Shown here piece by piece: positions 36,701 to 45,626 of a stretch of 64,000 nt of DNA. The notes beneath the pieces were generated by a model that did not search any database, had not been told where the DNA came from, and saw only the letters and a program-made list of their open reading frames with translations. The position numbers were made by a program, and so were the translations under genes. The stretch comes from Giardia muris (lineage: Eukaryota; Fornicata; Diplomonadida; Hexamitidae). The stretch covers positions 124,001 through 188,000 of the forward strand of contig CM016927.1 in assembly GCA_006247105.1 (NCBI GenBank), in the 5' to 3' direction. Positions within the stretch are counted from its first letter, which is position 1, and the number at the start of each line of letters is the position of its first letter.

Positions 36701-36771
36701 GTACTTAGAGTCGTCTCGAAGGTTAGCTCACCACTCACCGTGTAAGATCCCTTCGTGCTAATCGAGGCCAT
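33754..36771 (-). CDS. OSCA/TMEM63 (CSC1-like) membrane channel, longer paralogue
   Basis: A 1005-residue multipass protein of the same family as 15220-17619. It has an N-terminal TM, WNIWFVDVLIEPIAIYARCG, two TMs, a cytosolic domain (YVVMLEQLPKQIRTLGDL), and a C-terminal pore region with LLPTIIQVVFMTLLPMVI, LNYLITKYFLFSVLSLLRL and YGSHMLVIGMMYAVIAPISI. It differs in a longer cytosolic loop (about residues 200-470) and a C-terminal cytosolic tail of about 150 residues ending in YGIGRQDGDVR. It is probably a mechano- or osmosensitive cation channel. The ATG at 36771 is preceded by CCAGAAAAT. Confidence 0.9.
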   Translation of the reverse strand: MASISTKGSYTVSGELTFETTLSTTILTQLLLTAAVLLTFSLLKWALPAVYCPRYLRRRRGWNIWFVDVLIEPIAIYARCGNVAAVFVLFQGMLIILFGLMVVIVGTVLIPVYYLGTDQDFSPSYQTFWSRLSIIHIENKSYMIVVPVLVALGFSFLLTEFYAQFLVSYVYFRQRALRRAAPHNYVVMLEQLPKQIRTLGDLTTSLQQAFPERVIEKVICSPRSAVALTKQYKKLQKIIRKQNKVARMTLLYQARLDALLVQERLKPLVTRQRSINRLQAKLQRTKKSSLPLHTQARNLKCEILSTAYRYNVDLSYLQGVESLPPAMPHIITCFNRLTTCRRATVDDAIKKLDQYETAIEYLTTKIMNISSEERGDLSIHVPHASEQALLSPILTRYTRDCPKAVLDKLKDIVPSSGVGTIDEPALMMTASASGAIHMDTPIGRTAFLICKTQVDAFLTGSSLIYMNAAEPRVSQAPEYNQINWQNTGLTRGKRIALNGIFWCLMIILFMVYFVPQTLLLNIVARDGRSWFDSFYDAICPALGGCAVANSSTGSTVVQNRVLCLLCHRITSMCITLLPTIIQVVFMTLLPMVINKMAWIPHYTTLNQKINVEYHINFTFLVMIVGVVQILLSSTFDASGVINLGSLPSTTLLKLIGNIGENITAQIFTFLNYLITKYFLFSVLSLLRLPDLFLVAVKYVIYLITKDPMVREQIFRYRGFPYLKQLAYGSHMLVIGMMYAVIAPISIVVVFVTYTVFSIVNRFNILYVYAPLPNSEMSSEADIIRHVSSDIFFGYCLMMITTASFLAIRSSLLFRLCSLVLVISLVISIARKFTLDMMYRRAMFTIHLSTWGLNDISSINPFNPARTHPTADDTKLSEAKQVVDDHLDKWVDYEEQEMLKAVQQSSDNQLASVLVQNAQPRPDVNMSSLRIRRQTHSLNLWRPPISYMRRISLLYEDFQCEVADEGSIQTHELTASEVRNIATMYTHPAYATAYVYGIGRQDGDVR

Positions 36772-37067
36772 ATTTTCTGGGTCTGGACAAGCCCATTGAT
36801 GGGGCGTGGAGTAGCGAGGAGAAGAGGGGGGAGAGACTCTTCAATTCTATAGGTAAAGACGTGAAGGTTACTCTCACCCTCATTATCGTACCTTGTCTCG
36901 TAGGTCTCGAAACAAAAGGTGGAGAGTAGCGTGGTCGCAGCTCGATCAGACCTCAGCCCCACATGCCTCCAGGCACTCCTGTGCCCCAGATACCACCACA
37001 CCAAATCGTAGTCCACCTCGATGGAGACTAGGAACTCCTCTTTACTGCCTATTCCACTCTGCCTATT

Positions 37068-37571
37068 CTACTGTAGCTGGTCCACGAGGACGGAGAAGCG
37101 GGAGTCCTTGATCGTCACTAAGGAGTCATGGGCACATTTCCGTACACGCTCGTCATACTTCTCTCTCGAGTTCGAATAGACGGAGGCGGCGTCCGAATTG
37201 GCCGGGGAGCTCGGATTCGGGTCGAGGAGCAGCGACTGGATGGATATGAGGATATTCGTGACGGTTAGGGCTGGAGACCAGCTACTCTGAAGAAGGTCGA
37301 GGCAAAGCGACCCGTCCGAATAGACGTTCGGGTGGTACATGCGGGTGATGAAGACGGCCTTCGGAGGGTTCATGGGGTAGTTCTGGGGGAAGCGCAGCTG
37401 TAAGCAATAGAAGCCCTCCGCCCACGCGGAGTTCGCGGGGCCGCGGATCACACAGTTCCAGATCATTGCGTTCCCCTCGTCCGGTGCCGCGTTGATCCCG
37501 GTCATCGTCCTGCTCGCGATCTCCATCTGAAGCTGTCGCTTCTCTATCGCGAGACGCCTGGTGGCTGACAT
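37068..37571 (-). CDS. ubiquitin-conjugating enzyme E2, RAD6/UBE2A-like
   Basis: A 167-residue E2 with [20 protein letters not shown], the HPN motif, active-site Cys90 in [12 protein letters not shown], and [20 protein letters not shown]. The last closely follows RAD6/UBE2A ([20 protein letters not shown]). It takes ubiquitin from E1 and passes it to substrates via E3s. RAD6 acts on histones and replication clamps; that role is inferred. The frame extends to 37628, but the ATG at 37571 abuts TTTTTT and shares a 10-bp divergent promoter with the WD40 gene. Confidence 0.92.
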   Translation of the reverse strand: MSATRRLAIEKRQLQMEIASRTMTGINAAPDEGNAMIWNCVIRGPANSAWAEGFYCLQLRFPQNYPMNPPKAVFITRMYHPNVYSDGSLCLDLLQSSWSPALTVTNILISIQSLLLDPNPSSPANSDAASVYSNSREKYDERVRKCAHDSLVTIKDSRFSVLVDQLQ

Positions 37572-37581
37572 ATTTTTTGCT
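37572..37581. promoter_or_regulatory. 10-bp divergent promoter, E2 / WD40 protein
   Basis: Only ATTTTTTGCT separates the two divergent ATGs. A six-T run (A-run on the other strand) would be the shared initiator-type element. Confidence 0.6.
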
Positions 37582-38775
37582 ATGTTAACGCAGATCGATT
37601 GCAAAGGGAAGCTGATCTCGGCGGCCACGAGCGGGTCCTACACGTTCGTCGGACTAGCGACGGACCAGGTCCGTTGCTTCAACTGGAAGACAGGGCGCCT
37701 CGTCCGTGGCTACGAGTGCCATGCGGGGCCCGTCACTTGCATCCTCCTCTCGGCCGACCGCAGGCACATGTACACGGGGAGCTGGGACCGCATGATTCTC
37801 AAGATTGCAATCCAGGAGAAGGCGTTGAGTACTACGACGATCTTTGCCACAGGGCCGAATGAGACCTCACACGATGATTTCGTGAAGGCCATGATCTTTG
37901 GGCCTGGAGAGGAGGTGATCTATAGTGCCTCGGGGGATGGGAAGGTGTATTCGTGGCCGATTGGGGAGCATGCTCGTGCCTTAGCGGCAACGGACTCTTC
38001 GAGTCAAGAAGTCTCTCCATATCTCATACCAAAGGTCTTGCAAGTGTCGAAGAGGGCTGTAGAGTCATTGTGCTTGCTCCCATTAGCGGCCGATGGGCAC
38101 ACGTTGATTGCCGCGACGACCTCCGATAACGCAGTCGTGATCATTGACGGAACCACCATGGTCGTCGTATACACCCTCAAAAGACATCCCAGTAACGTCC
38201 AGCATGTCAGGTTTGCCGGAGAACTGTTGTGGACTGCATGCGCAGACAATACCATTAGGGCCTTTGAACTACCATTAGATCTCTTTAGGATCGAGGGCTT
38301 AGGCGTCCCAGAAGAGAGACAGAAGCGTGAGACCTTAGCCTTGCAGCGAGAAACCTTGATTCACTCATTGGACGTTGGAGACTGGGTACTGGATTGGGAC
38401 TTCACCGATGATGAGTCTCTCTTGAATAAGCAGGGGTATATCGTAGTTGGACTACGCAACAAGCGCCTATTGTTCCTGGGTTTGGCTGGGGGGTTGCAGG
38501 TCGTACGTTCTCAGAAGAAGTTCTTCGATGGGGTTTCTGCCGTCAACGTTGTCTACCAAATGATATCACACATCACCGGCGAGGTCCCGACGCTGATGGT
38601 CGTCTGCGCCAGCTGGGACCACTTCATACGCCGCTTCTATTGTGACCCAGACCATGAGGATGAAAACACTGAGATCAGCGATGTCAGCCTAAGTGATTCC
38701 GAAGAGTCCAGAAGGATCGTACAGGAGATTCAGGACGCTCGCCTACGAGCCATGCTTCAACCAGACGACGCCTGA
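37582..38775 (+). CDS. WD40-repeat protein, unknown function
   Basis: A 397-residue protein with WD-like repeats: [74 protein letters not shown] and [13 protein letters not shown]. The repeats are imperfect and the C-terminal tail is acidic ([20 protein letters not shown]). No specific family is recognised. The frame begins at a GTG at 37561 inside the E2 gene, so the ATG at 37582 is chosen. Confidence 0.85.
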   Translation: MLTQIDCKGKLISAATSGSYTFVGLATDQVRCFNWKTGRLVRGYECHAGPVTCILLSADRRHMYTGSWDRMILKIAIQEKALSTTTIFATGPNETSHDDFVKAMIFGPGEEVIYSASGDGKVYSWPIGEHARALAATDSSSQEVSPYLIPKVLQVSKRAVESLCLLPLAADGHTLIAATTSDNAVVIIDGTTMVVVYTLKRHPSNVQHVRFAGELLWTACADNTIRAFELPLDLFRIEGLGVPEERQKRETLALQRETLIHSLDVGDWVLDWDFTDDESLLNKQGYIVVGLRNKRLLFLGLAGGLQVVRSQKKFFDGVSAVNVVYQMISHITGEVPTLMVVCASWDHFIRRFYCDPDHEDENTEISDVSLSDSEESRRIVQEIQDARLRAMLQPDDA

Positions 38776-38887
38776 GTCGTCCAAATCGCGCTCTATCTCA
38801 CTCTCCTCCTCTTAAAGTTGTACCTTCTTTGTGGAATGAAAAGATAGGATAAATTCTAATCCTTTTCCCCTTTCTCTTTTCCCCTTG

Positions 38888-39343
38888 ATGTGCACATTCA
38901 ATCCCGTCGTGGACGTTCTTCTTCTTTCGGAGCTACCAATGTTAGCACAGATAGACACCGGGGCTCGATATAGCAGTCTTGACGTGATAGACCTCAAAGT
39001 TATGAGGAAGAAGGACGGAATGTTCGCGAACCTCACTCTCAGATCCAGGGTCGAGGGTGATGAGTCCCACAGGGTATTCAGAGGCCTCCACGCTAGACCA
39101 TATAAACAGAAGGAGGTTCTTGTTGAGCTTCCGGTTCAGTTGTCTAGTCTGGAAGGGATAGTGTTCGACTTGACGTTGAAAGTCATCCCACGCGCACGTG
39201 AGAGCTTCAAGTACCGTATGACCCTAGGGATGGACGCGTTCCAGGACATCTGGGAACACTTCGGCTTACTCCCCATCTTGGAGATGACGGACAGTAATGG
39301 GAGAATCATCCCTTTCGGGTATCCGGACCTTCCTCTATCATAG
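38888..39343 (+). CDS. retropepsin-like aspartyl protease, RimB/DUF785-type
   Basis: A 151-residue protein, the size of a single retropepsin-like domain. The catalytic motif MLAQIDTGARYSSLD (Asp23) closely resembles the prokaryotic ATP-grasp-associated protease family (KAKIDTGARTSSLHA-like). The later RVFRGLHARPYKQKEVLVEL and YRMTLGMDAFQD match that family's RPVI and LLGR.AL positions. Prokaryotic members trim or process peptides or glutamate tails; the substrate here is unknown. The ATG at 38888 follows a T/C-rich leader, and the codon before it is a TTG. The TAG overlaps the convergent kelch gene by 6 bp. A horizontal origin is plausible. Confidence 0.75.
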   Translation: MCTFNPVVDVLLLSELPMLAQIDTGARYSSLDVIDLKVMRKKDGMFANLTLRSRVEGDESHRVFRGLHARPYKQKEVLVELPVQLSSLEGIVFDLTLKVIPRARESFKYRMTLGMDAFQDIWEHFGLLPILEMTDSNGRIIPFGYPDLPLS

Positions 39344-40405
39344 GAAGTTAATGACGCACACGTCCTGTTGTAATCGCACTTCGCCGACACCCCCAACCAC
39401 AAGGAACCCACGGGTCCCAATTGGTGCATACAGGCTTAACGCGCGCCCCTTGATGATGCCATTTGATGCTGAGCTTGAGGATGAAGAGGAGAAGGAGATG
39501 CGAAGACGATAACAATCGTTCTTGGTTGTATCAATCACCCAGGTGTCGGATAAGCAACCACCACTATTCCTGCCACCATGGATGATGATTTGGCGACCAA
39601 TGCGAAGCATGACGTGCCCATACCGTTCCGGAATCGCCGTCAGCTTCGTCGCTTGCCAAAGGCCACCATCAAGTGGGCAGGAATATAGGGTGCGGCTAGC
39701 TGAAAGTCCAGATACTCCGCCGAAGACATAAACCCTTCCATCAATAGAGCACGCGGTCATATGGCTCAATGGGATCGGAAGGCTTCCAAAGTGCCGACTT
39801 TCGCGTCTATCCAGATCGATGAGGAAGGTATCACGCAATCCCTTCTTCTTACCGTTACTTCCACCAGCAATGAATAAGGTGTGGTTATCCACCAAGCAAC
39901 TAGCATGTCCCCAACGTGGCTCGATATAATCCCCTCCCAATTCCCATCGTTCCGTTGTTAAGGTGTCCAAGTTGATGACGTCAATGTTCATGGCATCGTG
40001 AAGGTCGCAACGGAACGAATGAATGGTCTTCGCCCCTCCATGCATCATGTAGCTTGACCCCAGAAGACAACCGCCGAAGTGAGTCCTTGGTGCTAACGCA
40101 AGCCCATGTGTCTCGGCTCGTAGCCTCCCATCTTGCATCTGAAAGCTGGTTAACGTTGCACTGGGTGTGACTCCCCCGCCAAAGAAGAAATAGCGATCCC
40201 CATGACGGACCAGAAGAGATCTGGAAGCTTTCAAGCTCCCGGGAACACTATGGGCCGCAATACTCATCCCAACGGCATAGATCTCTTCACCCAATGCATG
40301 ATCGAGCGGAGTCGATCCCAACGTGTCATCTCCAGGAGTAAGATCTAGTATCTGATGCACTTGGTAATGTGGACTCATCGAGGGTGAGAAGAGTGCCGCC
40401 TCCAT
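39338..40405 (-). CDS. kelch-repeat protein
   Basis: A 355-residue protein with kelch motifs: YFFFGGGVTPSA, LFIAGGSNGKKKGLRDTFLI, VYVFGGVSGLSASRTLYSC, IIIHGGRNSGGCLSDTWVI and FLVVGGVGEVRL. They form one beta-propeller, interrupted by a Ser run near residue 310. It is likely a protein-interaction scaffold; partners are unknown. The frame extends into the uL3 gene, but the ATG at 40405 follows CGAGAAAAA and leaves 58 bp to the uL3 stop. Its own stop overlaps the protease gene's stop region (39338-39343). Confidence 0.82.
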   Translation of the reverse strand: MEAALFSPSMSPHYQVHQILDLTPGDDTLGSTPLDHALGEEIYAVGMSIAAHSVPGSLKASRSLLVRHGDRYFFFGGGVTPSATLTSFQMQDGRLRAETHGLALAPRTHFGGCLLGSSYMMHGGAKTIHSFRCDLHDAMNIDVINLDTLTTERWELGGDYIEPRWGHASCLVDNHTLFIAGGSNGKKKGLRDTFLIDLDRRESRHFGSLPIPLSHMTACSIDGRVYVFGGVSGLSASRTLYSCPLDGGLWQATKLTAIPERYGHVMLRIGRQIIIHGGRNSGGCLSDTWVIDTTKNDCYRLRISFSSSSSSSASNGIIKGRALSLYAPIGTRGFLVVGGVGEVRLQQDVCVINFL

Positions 40406-40463
40406 TTTTCTCGGGCCAGCAGAAGAGGGTCGCAACGTTGCCAACATGCGAATAAATACGAGT

Positions 40464-41627
40464 TCACTCAGCCGCACCGGGAGTGATCGCCTTCCCATAG
40501 AACGCGCGACGCTCCTCAACGGTCTCGAAGGCACCATGGCCAAGCTTCGAAGCCGTACAAATCCACTGGATCCCAACAGGTGGGGTGTTGCGGTGAGGAA
40601 GGAGCGCCTTACGCAGAACGACCTGACGGCGCTTCGGACCCGGGCACGAGCCCTTGATCATGATGAAGTCACCCTGAATGCGCCCGTAGTTGACAAACCC
40701 GCCAACAGGGTTGATCCCCTTGTCCGTCAGGTCGAGTTCCGTCTTGCAGCACGCGGGGTTCTCTGCCGTGTCGAGCATGAAGATCTGCTTGTTCGTCTCC
40801 GTGCGGTGGAAGTAGCCCTTCTGACCCGCGCGGGCGACGGTGTACTGGACATTCGCGGGGTGCCACGAGCCAATGCAAGCGACGCGGCGATTCCCACGGC
40901 GGGTCTTACGAGGAAGACGGGTGACACCCCAACGAGAAATGACACCCTGGCATCCATGCCCGCGAGTGATTGAGATCGTATCGACCTGCTCGCCAACCGT
41001 GAAGACGTCCCTGGCGGTGACAGGCCTCTCGAGAAGCCCGAACGCGTAGTCAATCTTCTCCGCGACATCGCGCCCACCGTTGACCTGGATCTCCATTATA
41101 TCAGCCTTCTTCTGGCGGAGCGGGGTCTTCTCGGGCTGCGTGTGGGCGATGATGCGGACGACGTCAGCGAGCTTCTTGAGGCGCTCGAGCTCGTTCTTGA
41201 TGTGGTCCGTCTCCGCGGCCTTCTTCTGATACGCCGAGAAGGCGTTCTTCCTCGACGACTTATAGCACTTGTAGTAGCGCCTCTTCGCAGAGTCCGCAAT
41301 GTGCGCCGCCCAGACTGTCGTGATCGGCTGGAGCCCTTTCGGGGTCTGGGCGTACCCGATGATCCCTGCGCAGATCATGGGCGGGGCGTCGATGATCGTC
41401 GCCTGGTCGATCGCCTGCTTGTTGTGCAGGTTCGACCCGCGGTGGTCGATAAGGCGCATGACGTGGGTGCAGCCGGCCTTGTAGCCGAGGAAGGCCGTCA
41501 GTCCGACGGGGGTTCCCGGAACGTCCTTCGGGAAAGTCTTGCAGCGGCCACGCCCGCGGGAGCAGCGCTTGCGCGGAAGGAAGCCGAGATGGCCATGACG
41601 ACACGCCGAGTACTTGCGATGCGACAT
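40464..41627 (-). CDS. 60S ribosomal protein uL3 (L3)
   Basis: A 387-residue protein with the canonical N-terminus MSHRKYSACRHGHLGFLPRK and RGRGRCKTFPKD. The tip region ITRGHGCQGVISRWG and KVGSWHPA-like IGSWHPANVQYTVARAGQ are present, as is a GPKRRQVVLRKAL C-terminal block. It forms part of the peptidyl-transferase centre surroundings in the 60S subunit. The ATG at 41627 fits the family start, preceded by GAGTAAAAGGGT. It lies 91 bp upstream of a tRNA gene. Confidence 0.98.
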   Translation of the reverse strand: MSHRKYSACRHGHLGFLPRKRCSRGRGRCKTFPKDVPGTPVGLTAFLGYKAGCTHVMRLIDHRGSNLHNKQAIDQATIIDAPPMICAGIIGYAQTPKGLQPITTVWAAHIADSAKRRYYKCYKSSRKNAFSAYQKKAAETDHIKNELERLKKLADVVRIIAHTQPEKTPLRQKKADIMEIQVNGGRDVAEKIDYAFGLLERPVTARDVFTVGEQVDTISITRGHGCQGVISRWGVTRLPRKTRRGNRRVACIGSWHPANVQYTVARAGQKGYFHRTETNKQIFMLDTAENPACCKTELDLTDKGINPVGGFVNYGRIQGDFIMIKGSCPGPKRRQVVLRKALLPHRNTPPVGIQWICTASKLGHGAFETVEERRAFYGKAITPGAAE

Positions 41628-41717
41628 TTCGTCGAGCCGACCCTTTTACTCTCCGGAATCCGGTTTGAATCAGTTCGCGGGAGTGGAGCCCCGGAACGAC
41701 CCGCGCCGCGCCAGGGC

Positions 41718-41800
41718 GCACGTTTGGCCGAGTGGTTAAGGCGCAGGATTTAGGCTCCTGTGGGGGAGACCCCGCGTGGGTTCGAACCCCACAGCGTGCA
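41718..41800 (+). tRNA. tRNA-Leu(UAG)
   Basis: An 83-nt cloverleaf. Acceptor GCACGTT pairs with AGCGTGC (one G-T pair), with discriminator A at 41800. The D arm is GCCGAGTGGTTAAGGC. The anticodon stem CAGGA/TCCTG has loop TTTAGGC, giving anticodon UAG. The long variable arm (GGGG AGA CCCC) is typical of leucine tRNAs, and the T arm is GTGGG TTCGAAC CCCAC. There is no intron. Confidence 0.95.
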
Positions 41801-42066
41801 TTTCGGCCTGGGCAAGAGATAGGAGATCCTTATGAACTTGGGCCAGAAGGTGTGTGGCTTTGTCACGATCATGTGGATTGAGTGGAATGGGGGTGGTAGT
41901 GAAATGCGGGCCGATGGGGTGGAAGCCTTTTAGGGTTGGGAGTTCATCGATGTCACGGAGTCTTTTGGAAAGAGCCAAGGAACGTAAGGAGAGGTACGCG
42001 GCTTCTGCGCGTGGACATGAAAAGGATAATGGCTGCGGAGTCGACATTCCAGGAAAAATTGAACAG

Positions 42067-45000
42067 TTACTTAGTTCCAAATCGCATGTCGAACTCACAG
42101 ACGGAGCCCAGGACGTTTGGGCGGCACACGCAATGACCCGCGACACAATCTCCATTTCCGGAGCAGACGGTATTGTTCTCGGTGAAGCAAGCTGAAGCGA
42201 TACAATGGCCCAGTGCCGATTGGATGGTGGGGCCAAAACAATCGCAGGCGTAGCTAGCGTTCTGGAAGAGACACGAGCCATAGCCGGTACAGACGGACCT
42301 ATGACCAAGGATCCCCATATCGACACAATCTTGAGCGACGCACTCATCTCCCAATAGAATCCCATGGTTTCCGCACTCCAGACAGGTTGGGCCGACATGA
42401 AGCGCGTCACAGAGACAGGTTCCATCGTCTTGGCAAGTTCCATGGCCCCCACAAATGGTGATGGTCGAGTCCGAGTCCGAGTCCAGATTGACGTTCGAGA
42501 TGCAGGAAGTGGCTATGCAGCCTCCCTTGACCTTCGCATAGCCCCTTTGGCAAACGCAGCCGTCCGACAAGGACCCAGTACACCGCCCGTTAGGACAGAC
42601 CTCGCCATGAACAATACAGCTTGGAGGTATGCATTTCTGTGCGTGGTGAAGCAAGTAACCAGAGTCACATAGGCAGAAGGCATGTACGGACTCTCCAACG
42701 CACTTCCCATGGCCTCCGCACTCTGTACGGTCGAGTACGCATTGCATCGGAAGGCACCCTGACAAGAGTTCGACGAACTGAAAGCCAAGTGGGCAACGGA
42801 TGACCTCCCTGTCGCAAAGAGTGCCGTAATGCCCAGAATCGCAATAACAAACATGATTGGAACAATACCCGTGGTTATTGCACGCAATGCCATCCTCGAC
42901 GCATTCAGGGTCTGCACATTGTCGATTTCGAGTGGGGACGGCCTGAGGGTCACAGATGCAAGCGGATTGACCATCAAATCCCTGTTGACAGGTTCCGACA
43001 CCACCACAGATGATTGGAGATAGTCCGGTAACAGCATCTCCATGGAATGAGATGCAGACCTCCGGAATGCACTCTGTACCATTGGGAAGGGCGGTGGGGG
43101 CACAAATAGCGCATGTTCGCCCAGCATAACCGTCCAGACAATGGCATCGGAAGTCTTGAAGGTGTGGGACATATTCGCATCGGCCTCTATGACCGTGACA
43201 TACAGTTCCATCATGAGTGACACAGACGGATGGGTAACATGCCCGACCCACAGGGGAGTAGTCGGGTGGGCATTCGCAGTAGTATTTCTCATACTTCTTG
43301 ACACAGGAACCATTGGGGCAAACCCGTCCATCCATGGAGACGCAGTTGCTAGGATGGCATCCGCTATTTGAGAGAGTAAACCCGGGGTCGCATAGGCAAC
43401 TAGCTTCAACGCACATCCCATGGCCAGCACAGACCGTCCCATCATAGACGCATGTGATTGGGACGCAATCCTGATCGATAAAGATCGTCCCTTCGGGACA
43501 AGACTCCTCTCCATGATAGTCGCATAGTCGACCCGCGTAACCCTCATAACACTCACACTCAGTCCCCTTACACTCCCCATTCCCATTACAAACAAGGGAG
43601 TTCAGACCCAAACAGCTGGAATGGATGCAGGTGTTATTCAGGTGAATAGCCATCGGATCACATGCACAGACATAGTCCCCAGGAGTTAGGCTCGAGGGAA
43701 CACAATGACCTACTCCGCCGCATTCCAGTTCCGTCCCGTCAAAGAACTTGGTAACACATTTGGAAGGGAGACATCGATCAGCAAGGAGGACCGCATCAGA
43801 TGCACAGACTGAACAGTTTGTCCCCGTGTACTGCGTATAGCATGCGCATTCCCATTCCATCAAAGCCGACTGAGTACAATATCCATGCTCATCGTAACAG
43901 ACACCATGGCCCTGAATAAAGCACTCCTCGCTTATGCATGCCCCAAGATGCATCCGGAAGCCCGGATTACATCTACAAGACCATGAGGAACCATCAGAAA
44001 TGCATTGGCCATTCTGACAGATCAGATTCTGAGAATCGAGACATGAGCCTGGCGCACACTGACCAGCGATCAGAAGGGCATCGTTTGCACAGACACAGAC
44101 GTCATTGACGCAGTCTCCAAAGCCTCCGCACACGGTCCCATGAAACACGCAAGCTTCTGAATAGCAAAGTCCACTAACATAGAGTTGATTGGAGGGGCAT
44201 GGTCGAGTCTCGCAAGTAGCGCCAATGTAGCCCTTCTCGCATAAGCAGCCGGCGTTTGTACAGACTCCATGGCCGCTACAGATGCTACGGGCGTCGGAGA
44301 GGCAATCCGGGGTGTAGCAGGTATAAGGTGCAGCTACCAGTGCTGAGGACTGGCATTGACAACCATCTTGTTGACATTCACCAAGGCCACCACAGATCAA
44401 CGGGCCCGTCTCTAACAAGGCGGTGATGCATGCTCGAGCTTGACAGACTCCGGAAAGAATGACTCCTTCCGAGCCACAGAACTCGCATTGTAGACCCGTT
44501 CTAGGAAAAGGACAAAGACAACCAACCTCAGGATCACAAGTTCCGACTCCTGAGCAGATAGAAGCCGTCCCACTCGCACAAATCTCGGGGACACACGTCT
44601 CTTCAATAAGGCTGAAGCCAGGATTACAAACGCACTCGTAGCCTATAGTTGTTGAGAAGTAAGTGCAGCTTCCATTTGGACACACCTTCCCATCTCGAAG
44701 ACAACGATTTGGCTCACATCTTCCAGGCGATGATGATACCAACGTGGCCGATGAGAAACAAGAACACTCTCCTTCAATACACACTCCCAAACCATTACAG
44801 ACACGACCTCCATAGATGCAAGAAGTTGGATAGCAACCCCCTTCAATCACCCATCCTTCCTCACACTCAGGCGTAGAAATCTCACACAACGACCCTGACC
44901 AACCCCAAACGCAATCGCAGCGACCATTGGAACAAGTTCCATGGCTTGAACACAGAAGGCCATCCTGAAGGCATTGGGACGCCACACACCCTTTCCCTGG

Positions 45001-45609
45001 GAAAAAGGTGTACTCCCTATCACAAATGCATTGATAACTCTCGCCTGCGAGAATACAGAAACCATGCCCTCCACATATGTCGGCCTCTCCAATATCTCCA
45101 ACAACACAAGCACGTGGTACGCATTCCCCATGTAGCTTTACGGCAGCAGAATCGCATTCCTCGCAATGCCTCCCCGTATAGAATCGTGGACAATGACAAG
45201 GCGGTTCATGTCCCACTCCTAGACAAGATCCAACCCCATTGCATGAACGCCCATGCATATCCACACATTCCAAAGAACTACAACGATCCGTGATGATTTC
45301 CCCCTCCGGACAGATACATTCGAAGCTCTGTGCCGTTGTTTGGGTACATATGCCCCCTGGACAGCTAGATTGACGTCCTACACTCCAGCAGCTTTCCGGG
45401 ACGCAATCTATGGTGCCCCCTACCGTTCCTGGATCGCACTCACAACGGTATGTATCCTTGTACCAGGAGACACAGGACCCACGCCCACCACACTCAAGCC
45501 CATCGAAGATGCACTCACCTGGGAGACAGCCCCCTAGGACAGGGGTATGCCCAGGGGGGCAGAGAACGTCTATGGAGAGCGCAATGCTGATAATGGTAAG
45601 GCATTGCAT
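42067..45609 (-). CDS. secreted EGF-repeat (tenascin-like) Cys-rich protein
   Basis: A 1180-residue protein with a short hydrophobic N-terminus (LTIISIALSIDVL) that could be a signal peptide. Dozens of EGF-like modules follow with the CGGxGxC ... CxC pattern (CGGHGFCILAGESYQCICD, CNGLGVCIEGECSC, CSGHGVCTNAGCLCEKGY). The last residues (SVCEFDMRFGTK) form no membrane span or VSP tail, so secretion is likelier than surface anchoring. Giardia encodes comparable EGF-repeat tenascin-like proteins released during host contact; that role is inferred. The ATG at 45609 shares a 17-bp promoter with the divergent NEK kinase. Confidence 0.88.
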   Translation of the reverse strand: MQCLTIISIALSIDVLCPPGHTPVLGGCLPGECIFDGLECGGRGSCVSWYKDTYRCECDPGTVGGTIDCVPESCWSVGRQSSCPGGICTQTTAQSFECICPEGEIITDRCSSLECVDMHGRSCNGVGSCLGVGHEPPCHCPRFYTGRHCEECDSAAVKLHGECVPRACVVGDIGEADICGGHGFCILAGESYQCICDREYTFFPGKGCVASQCLQDGLLCSSHGTCSNGRCDCVWGWSGSLCEISTPECEEGWVIEGGCYPTSCIYGGRVCNGLGVCIEGECSCFSSATLVSSSPGRCEPNRCLRDGKVCPNGSCTYFSTTIGYECVCNPGFSLIEETCVPEICASGTASICSGVGTCDPEVGCLCPFPRTGLQCEFCGSEGVILSGVCQARACITALLETGPLICGGLGECQQDGCQCQSSALVAAPYTCYTPDCLSDARSICSGHGVCTNAGCLCEKGYIGATCETRPCPSNQLYVSGLCYSEACVFHGTVCGGFGDCVNDVCVCANDALLIAGQCAPGSCLDSQNLICQNGQCISDGSSWSCRCNPGFRMHLGACISEECFIQGHGVCYDEHGYCTQSALMEWECACYTQYTGTNCSVCASDAVLLADRCLPSKCVTKFFDGTELECGGVGHCVPSSLTPGDYVCACDPMAIHLNNTCIHSSCLGLNSLVCNGNGECKGTECECYEGYAGRLCDYHGEESCPEGTIFIDQDCVPITCVYDGTVCAGHGMCVEASCLCDPGFTLSNSGCHPSNCVSMDGRVCPNGSCVKKYEKYYCECPPDYSPVGRACYPSVCVTHDGTVCHGHRGRCEYVPHLQDFRCHCLDGYAGRTCAICAPTALPNGTECIPEVCISFHGDAVTGLSPIICGGVGTCQQGFDGQSACICDPQAVPTRNRQCADPECVEDGIACNNHGYCSNHVCYCDSGHYGTLCDREVIRCPLGFQFVELLSGCLPMQCVLDRTECGGHGKCVGESVHAFCLCDSGYLLHHAQKCIPPSCIVHGEVCPNGRCTGSLSDGCVCQRGYAKVKGGCIATSCISNVNLDSDSDSTITICGGHGTCQDDGTCLCDALHVGPTCLECGNHGILLGDECVAQDCVDMGILGHRSVCTGYGSCLFQNASYACDCFGPTIQSALGHCIASACFTENNTVCSGNGDCVAGHCVCRPNVLGSVCEFDMRFGTK

Positions 45610-45626
45610 GCAAAATTCTTTAAAAA
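45610..45626. promoter_or_regulatory. 17-bp divergent promoter, EGF protein / NEK kinase
   Basis: Only GCAAAATTCTTTAAAAA lies between the divergent ATGs. Two A/T-rich blocks abut the two starts. Confidence 0.6.

Noticed and set aside
36735..37016. 93-codon minus ORF between OSCA-type channel and E2
   Set aside because: It overlaps the channel start, has no motif and lies in a promoter-containing gap.
38888..39343. Retrotransposon remnant as the source of the aspartyl protease motif
   Set aside because: No reverse transcriptase, integrase, gag or terminal repeats lie nearby, and the motif resembles the prokaryotic RimB-type family better.
41736..42452. 238-codon minus-strand ORF across the tRNA-Leu and the EGF gene
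   Set aside because: Its end is antisense to the tRNA (the typical HAVGFEPTRG pattern) and most of it is a shadow of the EGF gene. The about 80-codon piece between them has no support.
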